Below, piece after piece: positions 47,357-62,300 of a stretch of 64,000 nt of DNA. The first letter of the stretch is position 1; the number at the start of each line of letters is the position of its first letter. The notes beneath the pieces were generated by a model. It saw only the letters and a program-made list of their open reading frames with translations, did not search any database and had not been told where the DNA came from. The stretch is from the NCBI GenBank assembly GCA_022113835.1, contig JAILWY010000019.1, forward strand, positions 7,340,001 through 7,404,000, given 5' to 3'. The stretch comes from Atopsyche davidsoni (lineage: Eukaryota; Arthropoda; Insecta; Trichoptera; Hydrobiosidae). A program made the position numbers and the translations under genes.

Positions 47357-50300
47357 ATGTTGCTGAAGTTAATCACGTGAGTCACCTTTGATGGGCCTCG
47401 AGCGCTTTCACTCGGATCCTTCGATTTGTCGGATCGATGAAAAGTAAAAGTCGCGGAGTCTCGGCCGAGCTGCGCCCCAGACTCCCGGCTCAGCTTTCAC
47501 GGCGACTCGAGTCGCCTCCATGAAAACATACTGTATACGTACAATACGCTGCATATACTTACGTATTTGCAACGAAAGTTTGTGTAGTTATTTGGGTTTT
47601 GAGTGTGGCGGAGGAACGCTCCATGTCCATTACGATGAGTCGATTTGCAGTTGGGCATGTCGCGTTCGAGCGCAGAGCTCGTGCGTGCGTGATTGGTTTT
47701 AGTGAAAAAGAATGAACGCAGAGATTCCTCGGCGGAGACTTGTAGCGCAGGGCGCAGGGGCCGCGGGCGGGGCTCGCTGAAGATGTGGCCCCACTCGCGT
47801 CTCGCGGCGGCCCGCTAAAGGTCACCCGCTGTATGGAAACTTTCGCTTTTTTGATCGGTCGACCTCAGGGACGACGGACGACACCGCGATCGATCTCGCG
47901 CCCTGGCGACATCCGCCCGGCTGTCCCTCGCTGGCCGACGATCGGTGTCATCCGCTCATCTGACACTCCGTCTTCCCTATCGCACCCCCGGTGTCCCTCC
48001 CCGCCACGACCCGCGTCTCTCTGCATAACGCCCTCGAAATATGCCAGTAGAAATTATTTCTCCAATAAAACGTTCGCATTCGCATATTATTCAAACGACA
48101 CACAATATAATGTGATAATTACCATATTATTATCAAACGATTATTCAAATTTCTTTATATAACTATGTATAATATTTAAATATACGATGAATCGTAAAAT
48201 ACTTGAAATGTCTGTTCCCTGTTGTGTTTACTGGTTTCAAAGAAAATCGAAAACTTTTACTAACCGGTTTCGTATGAAACTCGGTCTAGGAACGCTCAGA
48301 AAAAGTCGAGAGTGAAATAATAAGCAAGCATGCGAGGCTCCGGCGCTCGAACAATGCACGCGACCACTCTCGCCTCTCGAGGACTCCCGGAGTCGAGCTA
48401 TCCCATCACTCTTCCTAGTGCACGGTGGCTCATCAATCAAGGCACCCTACGTGCAGAAGATCAGTCACAGCCGAAGCCTGGAATTTCCCGTGCGGTTTTC
48501 TTATCTATTGGAACTTTTCTACTTCCGGACTCGCCCCCAGATGCCCCCGGCCGATGAGGCGTTGAGGACGCGTGTTGAAATCTTACGGTATTATGTGAGA
48601 ATCGTCAAAATATGCAAAAGAAACTTGTTTTAACGGAAAATCCAAATAGTGGAATTTGTAGCAGCTGCCACAGGCAGAGCGCCTAACAATGGACGCATCC
48701 GGTATGGAGATGCTTCGAGCTTTACATCACAGTGTACGGAGGAGAAAAACCATCCCGTTTGATGCCATTTTTATTTTTCGATTTAAACTCTAACTTTCCA
48801 AAAATAGAAAACATCGAGTCATTTTCAATAGTTAGTGTAACTGCATGATCAGTACGAACTTTGCCGTTAAAGGCTGGTAAAACAATTTTGAATGTTTCAT
48901 TTACTCATTTCGCTAATCTTGAACGTAATTGCTACCGTTTGCTTGATATATTAATAAAACCTTATCCTAAGCAGGATAATAAGCGCTGAAGATGCACCTG
49001 ACATATGACATTTGTCTTGATATATGGGTGTGTTCAATATTTTCAACATTTATCTAAAGATGACATCAAGAAGGAACAAAAAAATGACCTCTAACCCGCT
49101 AGAAACCAATCTGACAAGCTGCAATCTCTCGGATGTCCGTTGCGAAATCTTTTTTTCCTCTTGTAAAAAATATTTCTAAGCTCGTGGTGTGAAATGAGTC
49201 ATTTCTCTTTTTAGACAGAAGTTCGCACTTATCGGCATGACTGCTAAATGTTTTTTTTTATTTTTATCATTGACTTCTTAGGTATTTGGGCTAGATAGTA
49301 GCTGCGTTTTGTGGTTGATCACGGCGACTGAAGTCACTTTGCGGTGGTTGCTTACATATTCATTTAGTAATACAAGCTTTGCATTGAAATACGTGTCATA
49401 TAACTTTCTGCCGCAACGCTGACCTCCAGGTTAGATAATATGAATGAGGAGGCTTTTAACCACACTATTCGGTGACAGGCTGGGTACGATAGAAAATCTT
49501 TGTGCTAAAAATGTACTGTGCTCCCGGATTTTAGGCCGTTTTGGCAAGCAGGCGTGATGGCGGGTTGCTTGAAATCTGGAAGCAAATTGTAATCTTGAGC
49601 AGCCTGCACACCTGGAAGCCGATGCGTGATTAGCCAGAAGCGTCCTCGTCGACCAGTTGGCGTGGCCCGACCGGTCGGCCTCAGGTGTCTCTCGCCGCCG
49701 GGCCGGCCCGCGGCACCGTGGCCTATTGTTTTCGTCGTTCTTCCAGTTTTGCTTAAAGTCAAGGCGGCGCACTGCAATACTTACCGAGGCACTGCGCCCT
49801 GACCTTTGAGCGGTTCGTCACCCCCGATTGCGAACTCCACGACCACTCGTTAGCGCTTGAAATCTGTTTAAATGGATTTTGAAACGATCCTCCGATATTT
49901 TCTTTGCACGAACACAGCTAATGCGTATCCCGCGGTGGATAATAATCGGCGTTTATGCAATCGTTTATTTAACCATTCCGTAAGGTTACGTTGAAAAGGT
50001 TACGTTTTATATATTTAAGTAATATTTCACAAAGCATTTCTATTCTTTGGAATCACCGTCGAAATCAATATTACGCGCCTGTGGATCTTTGTCTGTCTAT
50101 TCAAAGCAATACTTTTATTATTATTTTTTTTTTTCAATATAATACAACAAATCCCCTCAGCAAGTCATTTCTAAGAAATAAATCATCTACAATATTTATT
50201 TTGACTAGTCTCACTACAAACTATAAGATACTGTGTGCCTCCGTCGTATTTGTATGTAAAAACGCAATAAATATATTTTTTAATATCATAATAGCTAAAA

Positions 50301-53300
50301 CATTTGAGCTTTAGATTTCAAAAATATTCAAACGAGTTTCACAAATACCACGGGCCTCGTGATGATTGATGATAGCGATCAATGCGTTGTTAAATTAAAT
50401 TTTCCGTTGCGTTTTTACCGTATCGTAGAATTAAAAGTAGGTAAGATCGCATGGGCTGTTGTTTTTTTTTTAAACACGATTGCGCTTGAGTCGAAACAAA
50501 CAAACCAAAAAAATGCCGCAATGAGTCGGTCACGCGGACCGCTCCGAGACGGCTAGTGCTGTGAACATCACTATCGATACAGCACTATCGATACATCACT
50601 ATGATACAGCACTATCGATATATCGGCTCCGATGCTTACCTGTTGACTCTAAACTTTACAAGTATTTTTTTTCTGTGTTGATTTTGTTTTCTTTTGTGAT
50701 TGTGTCAATCCGATCGCAGCTTTCTTCTATTCGCATCTTTCTAAAGCAATTATGAAGTATTCATGCAAATGCCGAGTTTCTCTTTGTCGTACGTTCAATT
50801 TCTCAATAATTTTGGATCCGCGCGATGTCTCCGTTTGTTTTAAAACTTCTTCTGATGCCTCTCCTCGTAGGAGGTTGGTGACCATTTCCACGAACATATC
50901 CCTATTCTGGGCCAGTCTCACCAATTCGGCTGCACTTTCGATCCCCAGCAAATTCAACTTCCTTCTTCCAATGCCCCTTTTACCTTCGATTTTTCCTTGG
51001 ACAATCAGCTAGAGGATGCCATATTATTGCCATACTATATTGTTACTAAAAATGTGGCCATATTAAGAGACCTTTCGCTTCTTTACCAACGTCAAGAGTT
51101 CCCTTTCTTTGCGCATCTTGTGACGCGGTCGACCCATGGTATCTTAAGGATTCTCCTCTATAGCTTAAATTCTTCGCACAGTAGTGTCCAAGGTTCGACT
51201 CTATAAAGGAGAACTGAGACAAATTAACATTTGGTGAATCTCCAGCGAGATTTCAAGGTTATATCTCGTGAGTATAGTACTTTCCTCAAATTATTAAATG
51301 TACTCACTTTAATTTCCTGATTGAGATCCCAGTTTTCATTCAACCAGCTGCCCAAATACCTAAATCTTTTAACTCTATCCACTACTTTGTTGTCGATGTA
51401 GATATTAAAGATGACAATCAACTCTCTGCTGACAAACATTGTTTTTGTGTTCACGGAGAGGCCGTACTTGCTGCTAGCATCGTTGACTTTATCGACTAGG
51501 ATTTGTAGGTGATCAGCACTGTCTGCTAGGAGGACAGTGTCATCAGCATAGCGTATGTTATTTCGTGGCCTACCATCTACTTAACTAAGCCCTACACACG
51601 TAGATTTCACCAGTAGATTCAACCAGCTTGGCGCAGTCACTTCGAGAGACCGGCGTCCCATCACTAGTGCAGCGAGAGTGGTCGATTACAAAGGAGTTGC
51701 GCAAGCGGGGAAACCGCGAAATGTTTGTCTCGATAACTGTACCACTGGGGCAGCTCTTCGGCGCGAGCTGCTCCGGCATGCGCGAAAGTTGCGGTTTGTT
51801 TTCGCGCACGTTGTCGCGAGTTGCGCAACCGCCGGCTTCCACTGGAAAACATGGCTTTCCGAGCCACTGCAGCGAGCTGAATATTCCCACGAGCCTAATT
51901 TATCGTACCCACGGCAGACTGGGCAAATTTGTGACGCTCTACATATCAAGACAACAGATATGATTAACCAGATGATTGTGGTCATTTTTGAGGCTTCATT
52001 CAATCAGTAAAAATCAATTCAAGAAAAACTATTTTTTTACTATGATTTTTATCACTGCGGTGTTTCTACACCCTTAGAAAATCATGAATACTGGCTCAGT
52101 ATGAGTATATGCTCAGAGAAATGATCGCCAACTTGTGATGAAGAAGAATATCACTATTTGTCCAGATTAATGTGCTTGCATTATTGTTTATGGGGAAATA
52201 CACAGAAAACCTTCATCAGAAGGTGATTTTCTTTTTTTCAATCTGAAGACAATTTCGACTTGCTCGGAAACGGTTTTATTTATTCCCCTGGTATTCGAAT
52301 GCTGAACCCAACAGTTGATAAACAACCAGCGGATTAAAAGCAATCAATCATTAATCGAGAGTTTAAATATATCCGGAATAAAATTTTCAACATTTATTTG
52401 TGAACACCCCAAAATGAATAAGAAAACGTGGATTTTAATCATTGTTCTTGTAAACTTTAAATTTCATTAAGAATTCGTTCATTGAAAGTCAACATCTAGA
52501 ATTTATTTTTATTGGCAAAAATAGATTTTTGTAGACAAAAAAAGTTAGTATTATCGTAATTCCAATCGGTTTTTTAACCAGAGCTTCTCACAGCTCAGTC
52601 GCCAGCTGCTGTGAGTTTAATTTTTACCAAATCTGCAATTCGATACCCACTTACTAGATCTTAGATACATATTTAATTACTATTAATAAAAAATGTGTAC
52701 GGGATAATTCACACAGCTCAGCCTACATTGAGTACAATTTGTAAAATATTCAAAAACTTAAATATGAATTATTTAAATTAACAATAGTACAAGTCATGGG
52801 TTTTAACCAGTGATTGTGTGCTTTTGATTAAACAGATTTTCTCGAATAGTTTTCTGTGTATTTTCCTCAACCGAATTTGAGCCCAAAATTCCAGTGTCTG
52901 TAGAGATTTTTCATCGGTTTTTCCCCACGTGTTAAATCTATAAGCAATTCAGATTTGCCTTTCTCAAATTCGAATGTAAGATCTCTGGGCTTGCTGATTG
53001 TGCTTTACCACTCCATTGCCGGACGTCGGCAATGGATTAGTGAAATAAATACTTTGAATACGCTTGTAATGAAGTGGCGGGTGTGGGCGTCGCGCTGGTC
53101 TTGCGGAACATTACGACAACGAGGATTGGTCGGTCTGACTGCTGCAGCGGCCTAGGAGCCAGGATCCTGGCGGGTGAGGTCACGAGGAGCAGCAGGGGGA
53201 GCCCGAGGTATCCGAGCTCGGCAGGTACTCGATACCTGCGCAGGTATCCAGTGTCTGCGTCGAATTACTGGACCAAGGTCTGTCGCTGTTTTTTCTCAAT

Positions 53301-56300
53301 ACTGAGAGATAGAGTTTCACACGAGACCTGTATGGGAATATGAAAAACTGGTTTATCTCAGCAGGGCTGGCACTGCATTCCCGCGTCGCAGCTCCGCCGG
53401 CGACAATAGGCTCCGAGTCACTCGAAAATCTCGGATGTAGACATACTGAGGCATTTTTGCCTCAAGAAAATATGTTGAATAGCCGGGAATGAAATTCGTG
53501 CTATCTAGAAAAATTAGATTTTTTTTCAACGAATACACGTTAAACACCATTGTAGATCTATTGTGACATGACTTGGTCTTTGTATTATAGTCGTATTTTG
53601 GCAAGCATTCTTGTTCGATGACTTATTATTTCATGACCATATTAAAAAAAAAAACATCACCAATATATTCTAAATATCATTTTCAGCTCAAGTTTAAAAA
53701 AAAACAAACTACGAAAACACTTAAACTTGTATGTTTAAATATTAATTACGATAAGCTATGCCTTATTGGTTGGGTGGACAGCACATACAATGCTTTATGG
53801 GAGAATCCTTAAAATACCATCATTCACAGCATACGCAAAAAATAAAACTCCTGACGTAGAGTGAGGTTTCCTATTTTGGCCACATTTTCAGAAAATTCCC
53901 TGGAAAGAGGGGCATTTCAAGAAAATTGTTAACTTGGGGGCGAAATTTGGGCCAGTGGCTTGAAGTCGAAAGTACAGCCGAATTAGTGAGATTGGCCCAG
54001 GACAGAAATCGAGAGCCACATGAAGTAGAAGAAAAGTATAAACGCAACAAGGTATTGGGGTCTACAAAGGTCGTAAAGTTATATAAAAATAAATAGGCTG
54101 GGTATGAATTATCGTGATGTAACAATGGAGGAAGCAGTTCGTTACTCCCCGAGCCGATGCTCCCAAATACGCCGCATTGAATGAAAGTCTTAATCGTGGG
54201 AACAACTTTTCCTTCCTACTTTATACGCATACGGTTTTTTTTTTGTAAAGAAATTGGCGTATTCTTTAATTAGAGGATTTATCACGCGAGAACAATACGA
54301 CGAGGGATTCGATGTTTGGGGCTATGCACATAAAAGTTTCTAATTATTTTAACGGTTTTGTAATATTTCAAAGCGCCGCGCAGTATAATTAATAATTTGA
54401 ATGGTCTCGCCAGGTTTTTAGTTTTTAAATAATCTGTCTTTTAAATAACGTATATTTGAATAGTTCTTGTTGAAAATTTTCGTTTGAGATTTAGTTGAAG
54501 TGCAGCCCCCGGCCTGCGAGTTTTCTTCCGACAAGCCCGCGCCAGGCCGGGCCGGAGGAGAGGCCCCCACGTGTGTGTTGCCCACGTGTGTGTCGCCCAC
54601 GTGTGTGTTGCCCACGTGTGCGAGGCCCACGTGTGCGAGGCCCACGTGTGGGCGGCCGCGGGGCGGAGCAGGTTCCGAAAAGCTGTCGCTGTACCGGAGC
54701 CCCAAGGACGACGGCCAGCTCGCTCGTGGCCGTAAACCCGATCGCTCGTTAGGTCCTACAGTGTGTCATTCTGTGTGATTGGAACTCTATTGTTAGAAAA
54801 CAATCACACAGGCGCCATTCCCACCTTGAGAATACCTGTATTTTCTTAATTAGAACTTTTACAAATCCATAATTTGGTGTTAAGTGGGGATTTATTACCC
54901 TGGAAATCTCAGTAAAATCTCTAAGTAAAACCATAAAAAAAAAGCGACTGGTACACTGAGACGAATGCCGTCCAGAGACTTGCAACCCTCAGCGCGTATT
55001 AAAATGTTTTTTTTTACAGTTGTAAAGAAATTTTCTTTGCAAATGTGCTAATTTGCAAAAAAAATTTCAAGTGTGGCCTTTGATACTATCTCAAGAAACG
55101 AGGTCCCACCCTCTTCGTTAATCTTCAAAATTACGTTTCATGGACATCACGAGCGCCGTTGTCCGCTGCATAGCAATAGGCTATCTTATTTATAAGTTTT
55201 ATTTTTAAATCACACGGGATATTTGATACTCACGAGACATGTTTTCAATATTACGTCGTCAGTTCGCCTTCTGCCATTCAAACCTAACTTCAAGATCCTC
55301 TTCGCAGCGTTGGACTGGTTGCTATGTCTGATTTTCTATTTGATATTTTAAAAAGATTACAAAGATTTTTAAAATGGTTGTACGAGTATCTTTCTCGCGG
55401 TTCGAACGAGAGACAATGGTATACACAGCCTCTTCAGAGGCTTCAGAGTGCGAAAGTAAAATCTTGAATGGAACAAATAGACAGTTATTAAATCCGGGAG
55501 AAAAGCGCTCTAGATGAAGGTGAAACAAACATTTTGGATCATTCATAACAGTTTTTCTATACGTTGATGGAATTGAAATTCAAGAGAAAATGCGTTTAGG
55601 TAGCGTCAAAAAAATATGGTGAATTTATTTTTAATGTTATCAGGTATAATAAATAAACATAATATAGTACGTTGGACAAGAAATTCAATCGAAGACCCTC
55701 GTCAGATATGTTCGTTTTGAATTTATTTTCTAAGCATAATGAACAATGGCGATGAGTGCCTGAGGTCAGAGAAGACGAGATTAGGCGATAGCAAGAAGGA
55801 GAGGCCTGACCGATGTGGGGATGGGACTTTCTATTCGGAAACGAACCGAGACTTGACCCTTCACCCAAATCATTTGACCACCGAGCTTGCCCGCACTCAT
55901 TCGTGATACCCAACAAAAACACAAAAATTATGACTTCTCTGACGCTGTACGGTATTTCAGATTCGAATAGACAGTTATGCGATACTAAAAAGTAACAAAA
56001 CATATTTTTCTTCGAGTGGCTCTCCTCAGAGGAAGTCGGTGACCATCTCACTGAACATATCTCAATCCTGAGCCAGTCTTACTCTGCTGTATCTTTCTTT
56101 TTGAAATGTCTCTTTTTCTTTGATTATTCCTGGACAATCAGCTACGGTAGACTATAGTATATTTAATATTTCTGAAAACATGGCCAAAATAGACCACCTT
56201 GCGCTTTTTTGCTACCATCAGGAATTCTCTGTGCAAAACTTTCTCCCATTTGTGACACGGTCAACCCATGGTATTTCAAGTATTTTCTTATAAAGCTACA

Positions 56301-59300
56301 TTTGAAACGCATAAGATAATATAATATATAACTTTAAAAAAATATTTAATATAAAATATTTAAAAAGTCGAGTTTTTGAAGCTGATTTTCTTTTCCATAT
56401 TATATCGTTATCGATATGTTTCATAAAATTGAAGCTTTTTTGTTTAAATTAAAATGATAGGTTTCATTAAAATGATCGTTTGATTGGTTTGATAGAGTAA
56501 ACTGGATTCTAATATATTAAGTTTATACATCATATTCGAGAATATTTTTAATATCGGGAGAGAATCCACGTTAGTAACAACACTGCTTATCTATTATTCT
56601 TAAAATTGTCTAATTTCGCCATACATATAAAATTAATTATTAAAAATATATATAAGCAATTCATTGTTATCAACAGCTAGATAAAGCTTTCTGGGACTCT
56701 CTTGCTAGTAATGCAAAATGATTTGAAAGCAAGGAAATAGGTTCGGTAAAGCATTAGTAAATAATTCAATTCAATTTATTTGTAAAAAATATCTGATATT
56801 AAATAATATGAATTTACTCAAAGGAAAATAAAAGTTATTGATTAGAAATTTATTAGATTTTTTTTACACAGAATGTGTGTGGATAAAATTTATAAAAAAG
56901 AACCTTGAATTTTACTGTCACTAATAATTTAAAAAATCGGATAAATTTATAAGAAATCACTCTGAATAATATATATTGGCCATATTTGCATTATTCCGTT
57001 ACTATTTACCATATATATTAGAATCAATACAGGATGAGTGAAGTTCAAGGTGCACATAAATTCCGAATCGTCTACCTGATTATTATTATCACAGGCAAAC
57101 GAAACTTTCTACCTGAACGCTGGTTGCCATTTCTGCCGTCGCTTTATAATTTTAAAACCAAACAGCTTTTTAATCTTTAAGAAAATAATTTATTGCACGT
57201 TTAAAAGAATGTCTAGGTCAAACCAGACACTTTCAAATCATACGAGCGGACGCATTGAAATCGAAAGTGGCTCGGGCCGATGTGTTCATACGGAGATAAA
57301 ATTTACATCGCCGGAGCGCCGCGCCGCCGCCTCGCCTGCAAGACTTCAATACCACAAAATAAACCACAAGGCAATCGCATCCATATCTATCCTCACCTAA
57401 TAAAAACTCTCAAATCATCAAGCATTTCCACAGATATCTTGACTTTTCAAAAAAAAACTCCATGAGCAGTGCTTGCTTCCAATATAACCGATACAGGTTA
57501 TCAAGACAATCGTGTTTACATGTGTCCTTCAGAAATTTCTTGATACTGGTTAGAACGTTGAACCGATAGTAAAACGTTCGTCGTTTGTGCATTTGTATAG
57601 AAAACTCCGAAAGAAATACTCTTACTTATTCTCTAATGCATGTTGCTGCTAGATTTCAATTTCACGAAAACGTCTGTTACTCGTGATTGCCTGATTGGAG
57701 TTTTGCTCGTTTTTGACTCTTTAACAAGATGAAAACTTCCGTGACCAGTAATTACTTTATGAAATATGTTGATGTATAAGAAAGGGAATTCTTGCAACCG
57801 CAGTTAAACGTGTTATTGGGTTAATACAAGCGTAATAGTTTTTATAGATAATGTATGCAACCAATGGTTATCGCTTATGTCCTTGAGTGAAATCAAAAAT
57901 TAAATTCTTTTCCGATGAATTTTCTTCAATTTTATTATGAGTAATATTTGCCACAAAGAAAAATCACGACAACCGCAGTTATATATCCTTGAAAGATCAA
58001 TTTATGTCCACAAAAGAATCACTAATAAATTAAGCACCTGCTGCCCAGATAGACGAGAAAAGTAAATGCTTTGCTATGAGAGACTTTTAAATTTGGTTAG
58101 TTTAAAAGATGAATCTATACAACCAAACCAAAAAAATTGCATGTGCATTTTTGTCAAGATTTATGAAGATTTCAGTAACAGCAGCGGCTGTATACGGCTG
58201 GATACGTTTCTGACATTTTCTTGATTGTAGGTAGACAAATAGTTTGCAGCAATCAAAACCAATTGCAGATATGTCCTTCAAATCACAATCAACCTTTTTT
58301 TTTTTAAATTGTAGACAAGTTTTACTTCGTTTTGGCAAAAAACGGAATCTAGCCGGTTCGGCCTCGGTACCCGTAGTTCATGAGCAATCGTACTAACCAC
58401 TCGACAACGAGGCAGTGTTTATGCATGCAATCGGTATTTCACATACCATAATACGGAATTACGAGTATGCGCATGAAAGCAAAACCAGCGTTTTTATTGC
58501 ATTATAAATATCAGTTGCGTTTCCTTGTATACTTTGATCTGTCACATCATGGTCGAACGGTTGAACAATAGCGCACAATACAACATTAATAAAATCTGTT
58601 CTTATTGCAAGAGGAGCTTTAGAAAACAATGTGTTACTTGATAATTTTGAAATGTATATTATTTGATAATTTTGAAATTCACAAGGTAATCCTATTGTAA
58701 CAGTAATAGCGAGTGGGCCTCGGCGTGGGCAACAGTCGGTCGCACCCACCGCGGCTGCCTTCCACGCTGTATATTTACCTGCTTCTCGGTATGACGAATC
58801 TCTTGGCAACAATTAGCTCCAAATATGCCCTGAAATTGTGCAATCCACGCTCCGATTAGACAGGAGTATGACTCGTTTGTATCATTGAGTAAAATGACAG
58901 CTGTTTCCCCACGCGTGAGGAAAGAAGGCTTCCATTGTGAGTCAATCGACGCAGCCTGCTGCTGCAGTGGTTCCTTATCTTGCTGCGACTGTTCAGGATC
59001 TATTCGAGATTGTAGCAAACCAGGCCTTGATCTGTGGCCGAGTGTATTAAGAGCAACGCAGACTTACCACGAAACTGTTTCACGAAAAATTTTAACCCTT
59101 TCCACTCCGTTGGCGACAATGTGTCGGCATGGTAAATTCCTTTGTAACTCCGTTGGCGACTATAGGTCGATCCTATAAGAAGTCTAGGTGCGTATTAGAG
59201 CAGGTTTAAACCCTTTTTTGTCAGTTTTGCAAAGTAATTGCTGCCATTCGGACGTATTCACATTGTCCAAAAAAGTCCGGAGTTCAAAGGGTTAAAAAGG

Positions 59301-62300
59301 CACCTCGTGGTTAGCGTAGATATTTTTCCACATAAAACACCGGAGCACAAGAGCGATATTTTAAATTCTACAAAAAAATACAAATTACTATACAATAAAC
59401 ATCCTGAAATGTATTCGTTAAATATGAACACATATGACTTGTAAATTTTTGATTTATATTAATTTTGAAAATGTTAAGTTATTTGACCTTTCTTTAATGC
59501 AGAATTAACTTAAAAATTTTAAGCCATTCAAACAAAAGTTCAATTTGCTTGCATGGTCACTTGCAACTATTATGATGAAGCAGTTTCATGGATGACCTTG
59601 ATATTCACGAAGGCTGTAGCTTGCTGCCTTTTTAATGCGAAATTTTTCGCACGCAGAAAATTTTTCTGCCCGTATGGGCATGCATAATTTCCTTAAAGAG
59701 CCATGATTTAATGATAAGTAGATTACTGTGTAGCCAAAGTGGAGCAATGATTCTTTGATAAAATAATTTACTTAATTTAAAAAATATTTATATTTATGTT
59801 TTTTTTTATTGTGTATTTAAATAAGATCGCTTGTTTAAAAGACGCCTGTTTCAAGTCATATATATAGTAAAAATTACTCGTGGATGATTCTTCATGTCCG
59901 CTTTTCTGCTTTTCTTTTGCGACCTTTTGTTCTCAAAGAAATATAAATACTTTATAAATCGCCTTCATAAATTACCGAATGTCTCGCTCGAGAAATATAT
60001 TTTTTTAAACATTACTAAATGTAAAGTTCACTATTGCATCTATTATGTGATGTTGTCCTAAAGAAATATTAACAACCGTTTTTGCCTGAAGGTCAGGTAC
60101 AGCAAACGTAATACAAACCGGCAGTTCCTTAACCCTGCAAAAAGTCTAACTAACGGAGCATGCCAAGAATGTAGAAAATGTTTCATATTTCCCATACAAC
60201 CCTCAATAACATTGCTCAGCACATATATTGTGCAGGAAAAACAAGCATAAGTGTAGGATAATTTATAAATTATTGAATTTTGATTATATTTGCCTAAGAT
60301 ATTTTGATTGCTTCAGGAAGCTTACTGTGTCTAATCAAAAAGTAATTGACAAGACTACCTTCAAATTAATCATAATTTAATTTGTGTCATGACTCGATGC
60401 ATTATGCTGATGGTACGTGAAAATATCCGTTGGTCATTTACATTAGGCGGTAAACTTCTAGCGATATCGTAAGCCTGTCAGAATAATTCAAGGCTTTGTG
60501 TTGACAGTGCATTGACTTTGAATCAGGATGTATTTGCAGTTTACAGAAAGACTCAACGAGTATTATGGCAAAAGCACCAGTTACCAAATTATTTGCATAC
60601 ATTCAAGGTCGAACATATGGGGATAAATATGGAGTGTCACAAACTAAGCCAGTCCATTGCGAGAAAGGCTGCACAGCCCGCAGCCAACTAAGCTTCACTA
60701 GGCCTTTCCAAACTAAAGACGGTCTCTGAGGTTTGCGAACATCATTACGAAATAAAAATGCTTATTCTTGGAGTCGCGACTTTTTTGTTGTTGAGATAAG
60801 TTATGCGCGATACCAGAAAGTCAAGGAGTACGCCCCGACAGGTGGTTAGTCTAGTAGGAAGCGTGTTACTTCCTGATGTATTTTTTGCGTTCGTCTCTGT
60901 AGGAAACTGCCGGTTAGGTCTCAAGTACGGTCGAGCCTCCCGGCGCAGACGGCCTTCTGAGCCTTCACCGTCGACATAAACTTGCACACGAGGTCTAGTT
61001 TGTTGGCTGGAGCGACCACCGCTCACCTGGGACCAGCGGTGGTCATCGCAGAGCCAAGCGCAGCCGTAACTCAGCAGTTCCGTGCCGACTGTGAGGTCCT
61101 TTAAATTTCTCCAAGTTCAAGGAGAAAAAAAAACGATTCTCAAAAAATGTTCTTTGATACAGATTCCCATCTTTGCATACACCAAAATGGTGGGATATGG
61201 ACACAGACGCAATTGGCTATGAACACTTCAATATGCTTGTTTTGCAGTGCAAGTTTGTACTCTTCATTTTTGGTACATGTGAACTTGGATATATTTAGGG
61301 AATACAATGAAAACACTACATTTGACCCTACACTACAGACGTTGTTTAGTATTCTGCTGACTTTGAGCATCAAATCTGAAAATTAAGCTGTATACCACAA
61401 AATAAATATGCCACTGTGCAAATATTTTATCGATTTTTAACGGTTCAAGTAATTAAAAATGCATACGCTTACATTTTTTTTATTACTGATAAAAAAAGTT
61501 GAAATAATTTGTAACTTAATAAAGTTTAGAAGGTTTGCCAAATCATAGATTTGAGTTGCCAAATAAGACTTGCAGCGTTTGCTATGAAAGTGCAATTAGA
61601 TTAGGAAATTTTGTGAAACATATTGATATTATTTTTTATAAGTTTTGAAAAAACTATCTTTTGATTCAAAGATAGAAAAAATATTATGTCATTTGTACAA
61701 ACAAATGTCATAAGACGCACACATTGAAATTGTCGCTGACTCCTCCGAACCGCTCCATCGGAGTTATCCTCACAGACGCGTGTGGGCCATGGACTCCTCG
61801 TTTAGATAATCTGAGCTTCGATGGCTATCTTTACGGTACAAGCGTGAATATTTCACCTCCTTAAAAGTCCTCAAGTGGAAGAGACATTACATGAGCTTTT
61901 ATGAGCTTTTAAGCTGTGATCGATAAAAAAATAGCTTATTGCGTTTTTAACGTATGGTTCTCTTTACCTTGAAACCTTTGACTCCGGCGGGTGCGAGGAG
62001 TCATTGTTCCCAGCCGAGTCCTCGCGGCGACGCATCAAATGCCACGCGAGCACCGCCGAGCCCAAATGCCAGCAGTCTCGTAAACAAGCCGAATCAGCGA
62101 AGCCTACTTAAATATTCAGTTTCTTTAAAATTTAGCATGTATTCGAAATGAACTTTCGACTCGACTATAAAACACCGCGCGAGATTATGTCGGTTGCGAT
62201 AATTCGCATTGAATATTGGGACTCGCTCGTACTGAAGAAGTATTTTAAAAAGTGAGAGTTGTCCGGCAAGGATTTTCGTTTTCGTTTCGAGTCAATTATA

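Noticed and set aside
47785..48162. 125-codon + strand frame after the promoter
   Set aside because: High CpG content lengthens chance frames; sequence is Pro/Arg/Ser-rich then abruptly AT-coded, with no splice logic to exon 1.
51628..52010. Overlapping 105-111-codon frames on both strands
   Set aside because: Open on both strands in a CpG-rich patch with repeated TTGCGCAA; more likely a transposon fragment than a gene.
55596..56051. 151-codon - strand frame
   Set aside because: It starts inside a LINE fragment and continues into AT-rich sequence without any family feature.
58340..58412. Functional tRNA gene on the - strand
   Set aside because: The A box is plausible, but the B box is damaged and no cloverleaf with paired acceptor stem can be drawn.
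61140..61386. Overlapping 77- and 79-codon frames on opposite strands
   Set aside because: No motif on either strand; mutual shadows.
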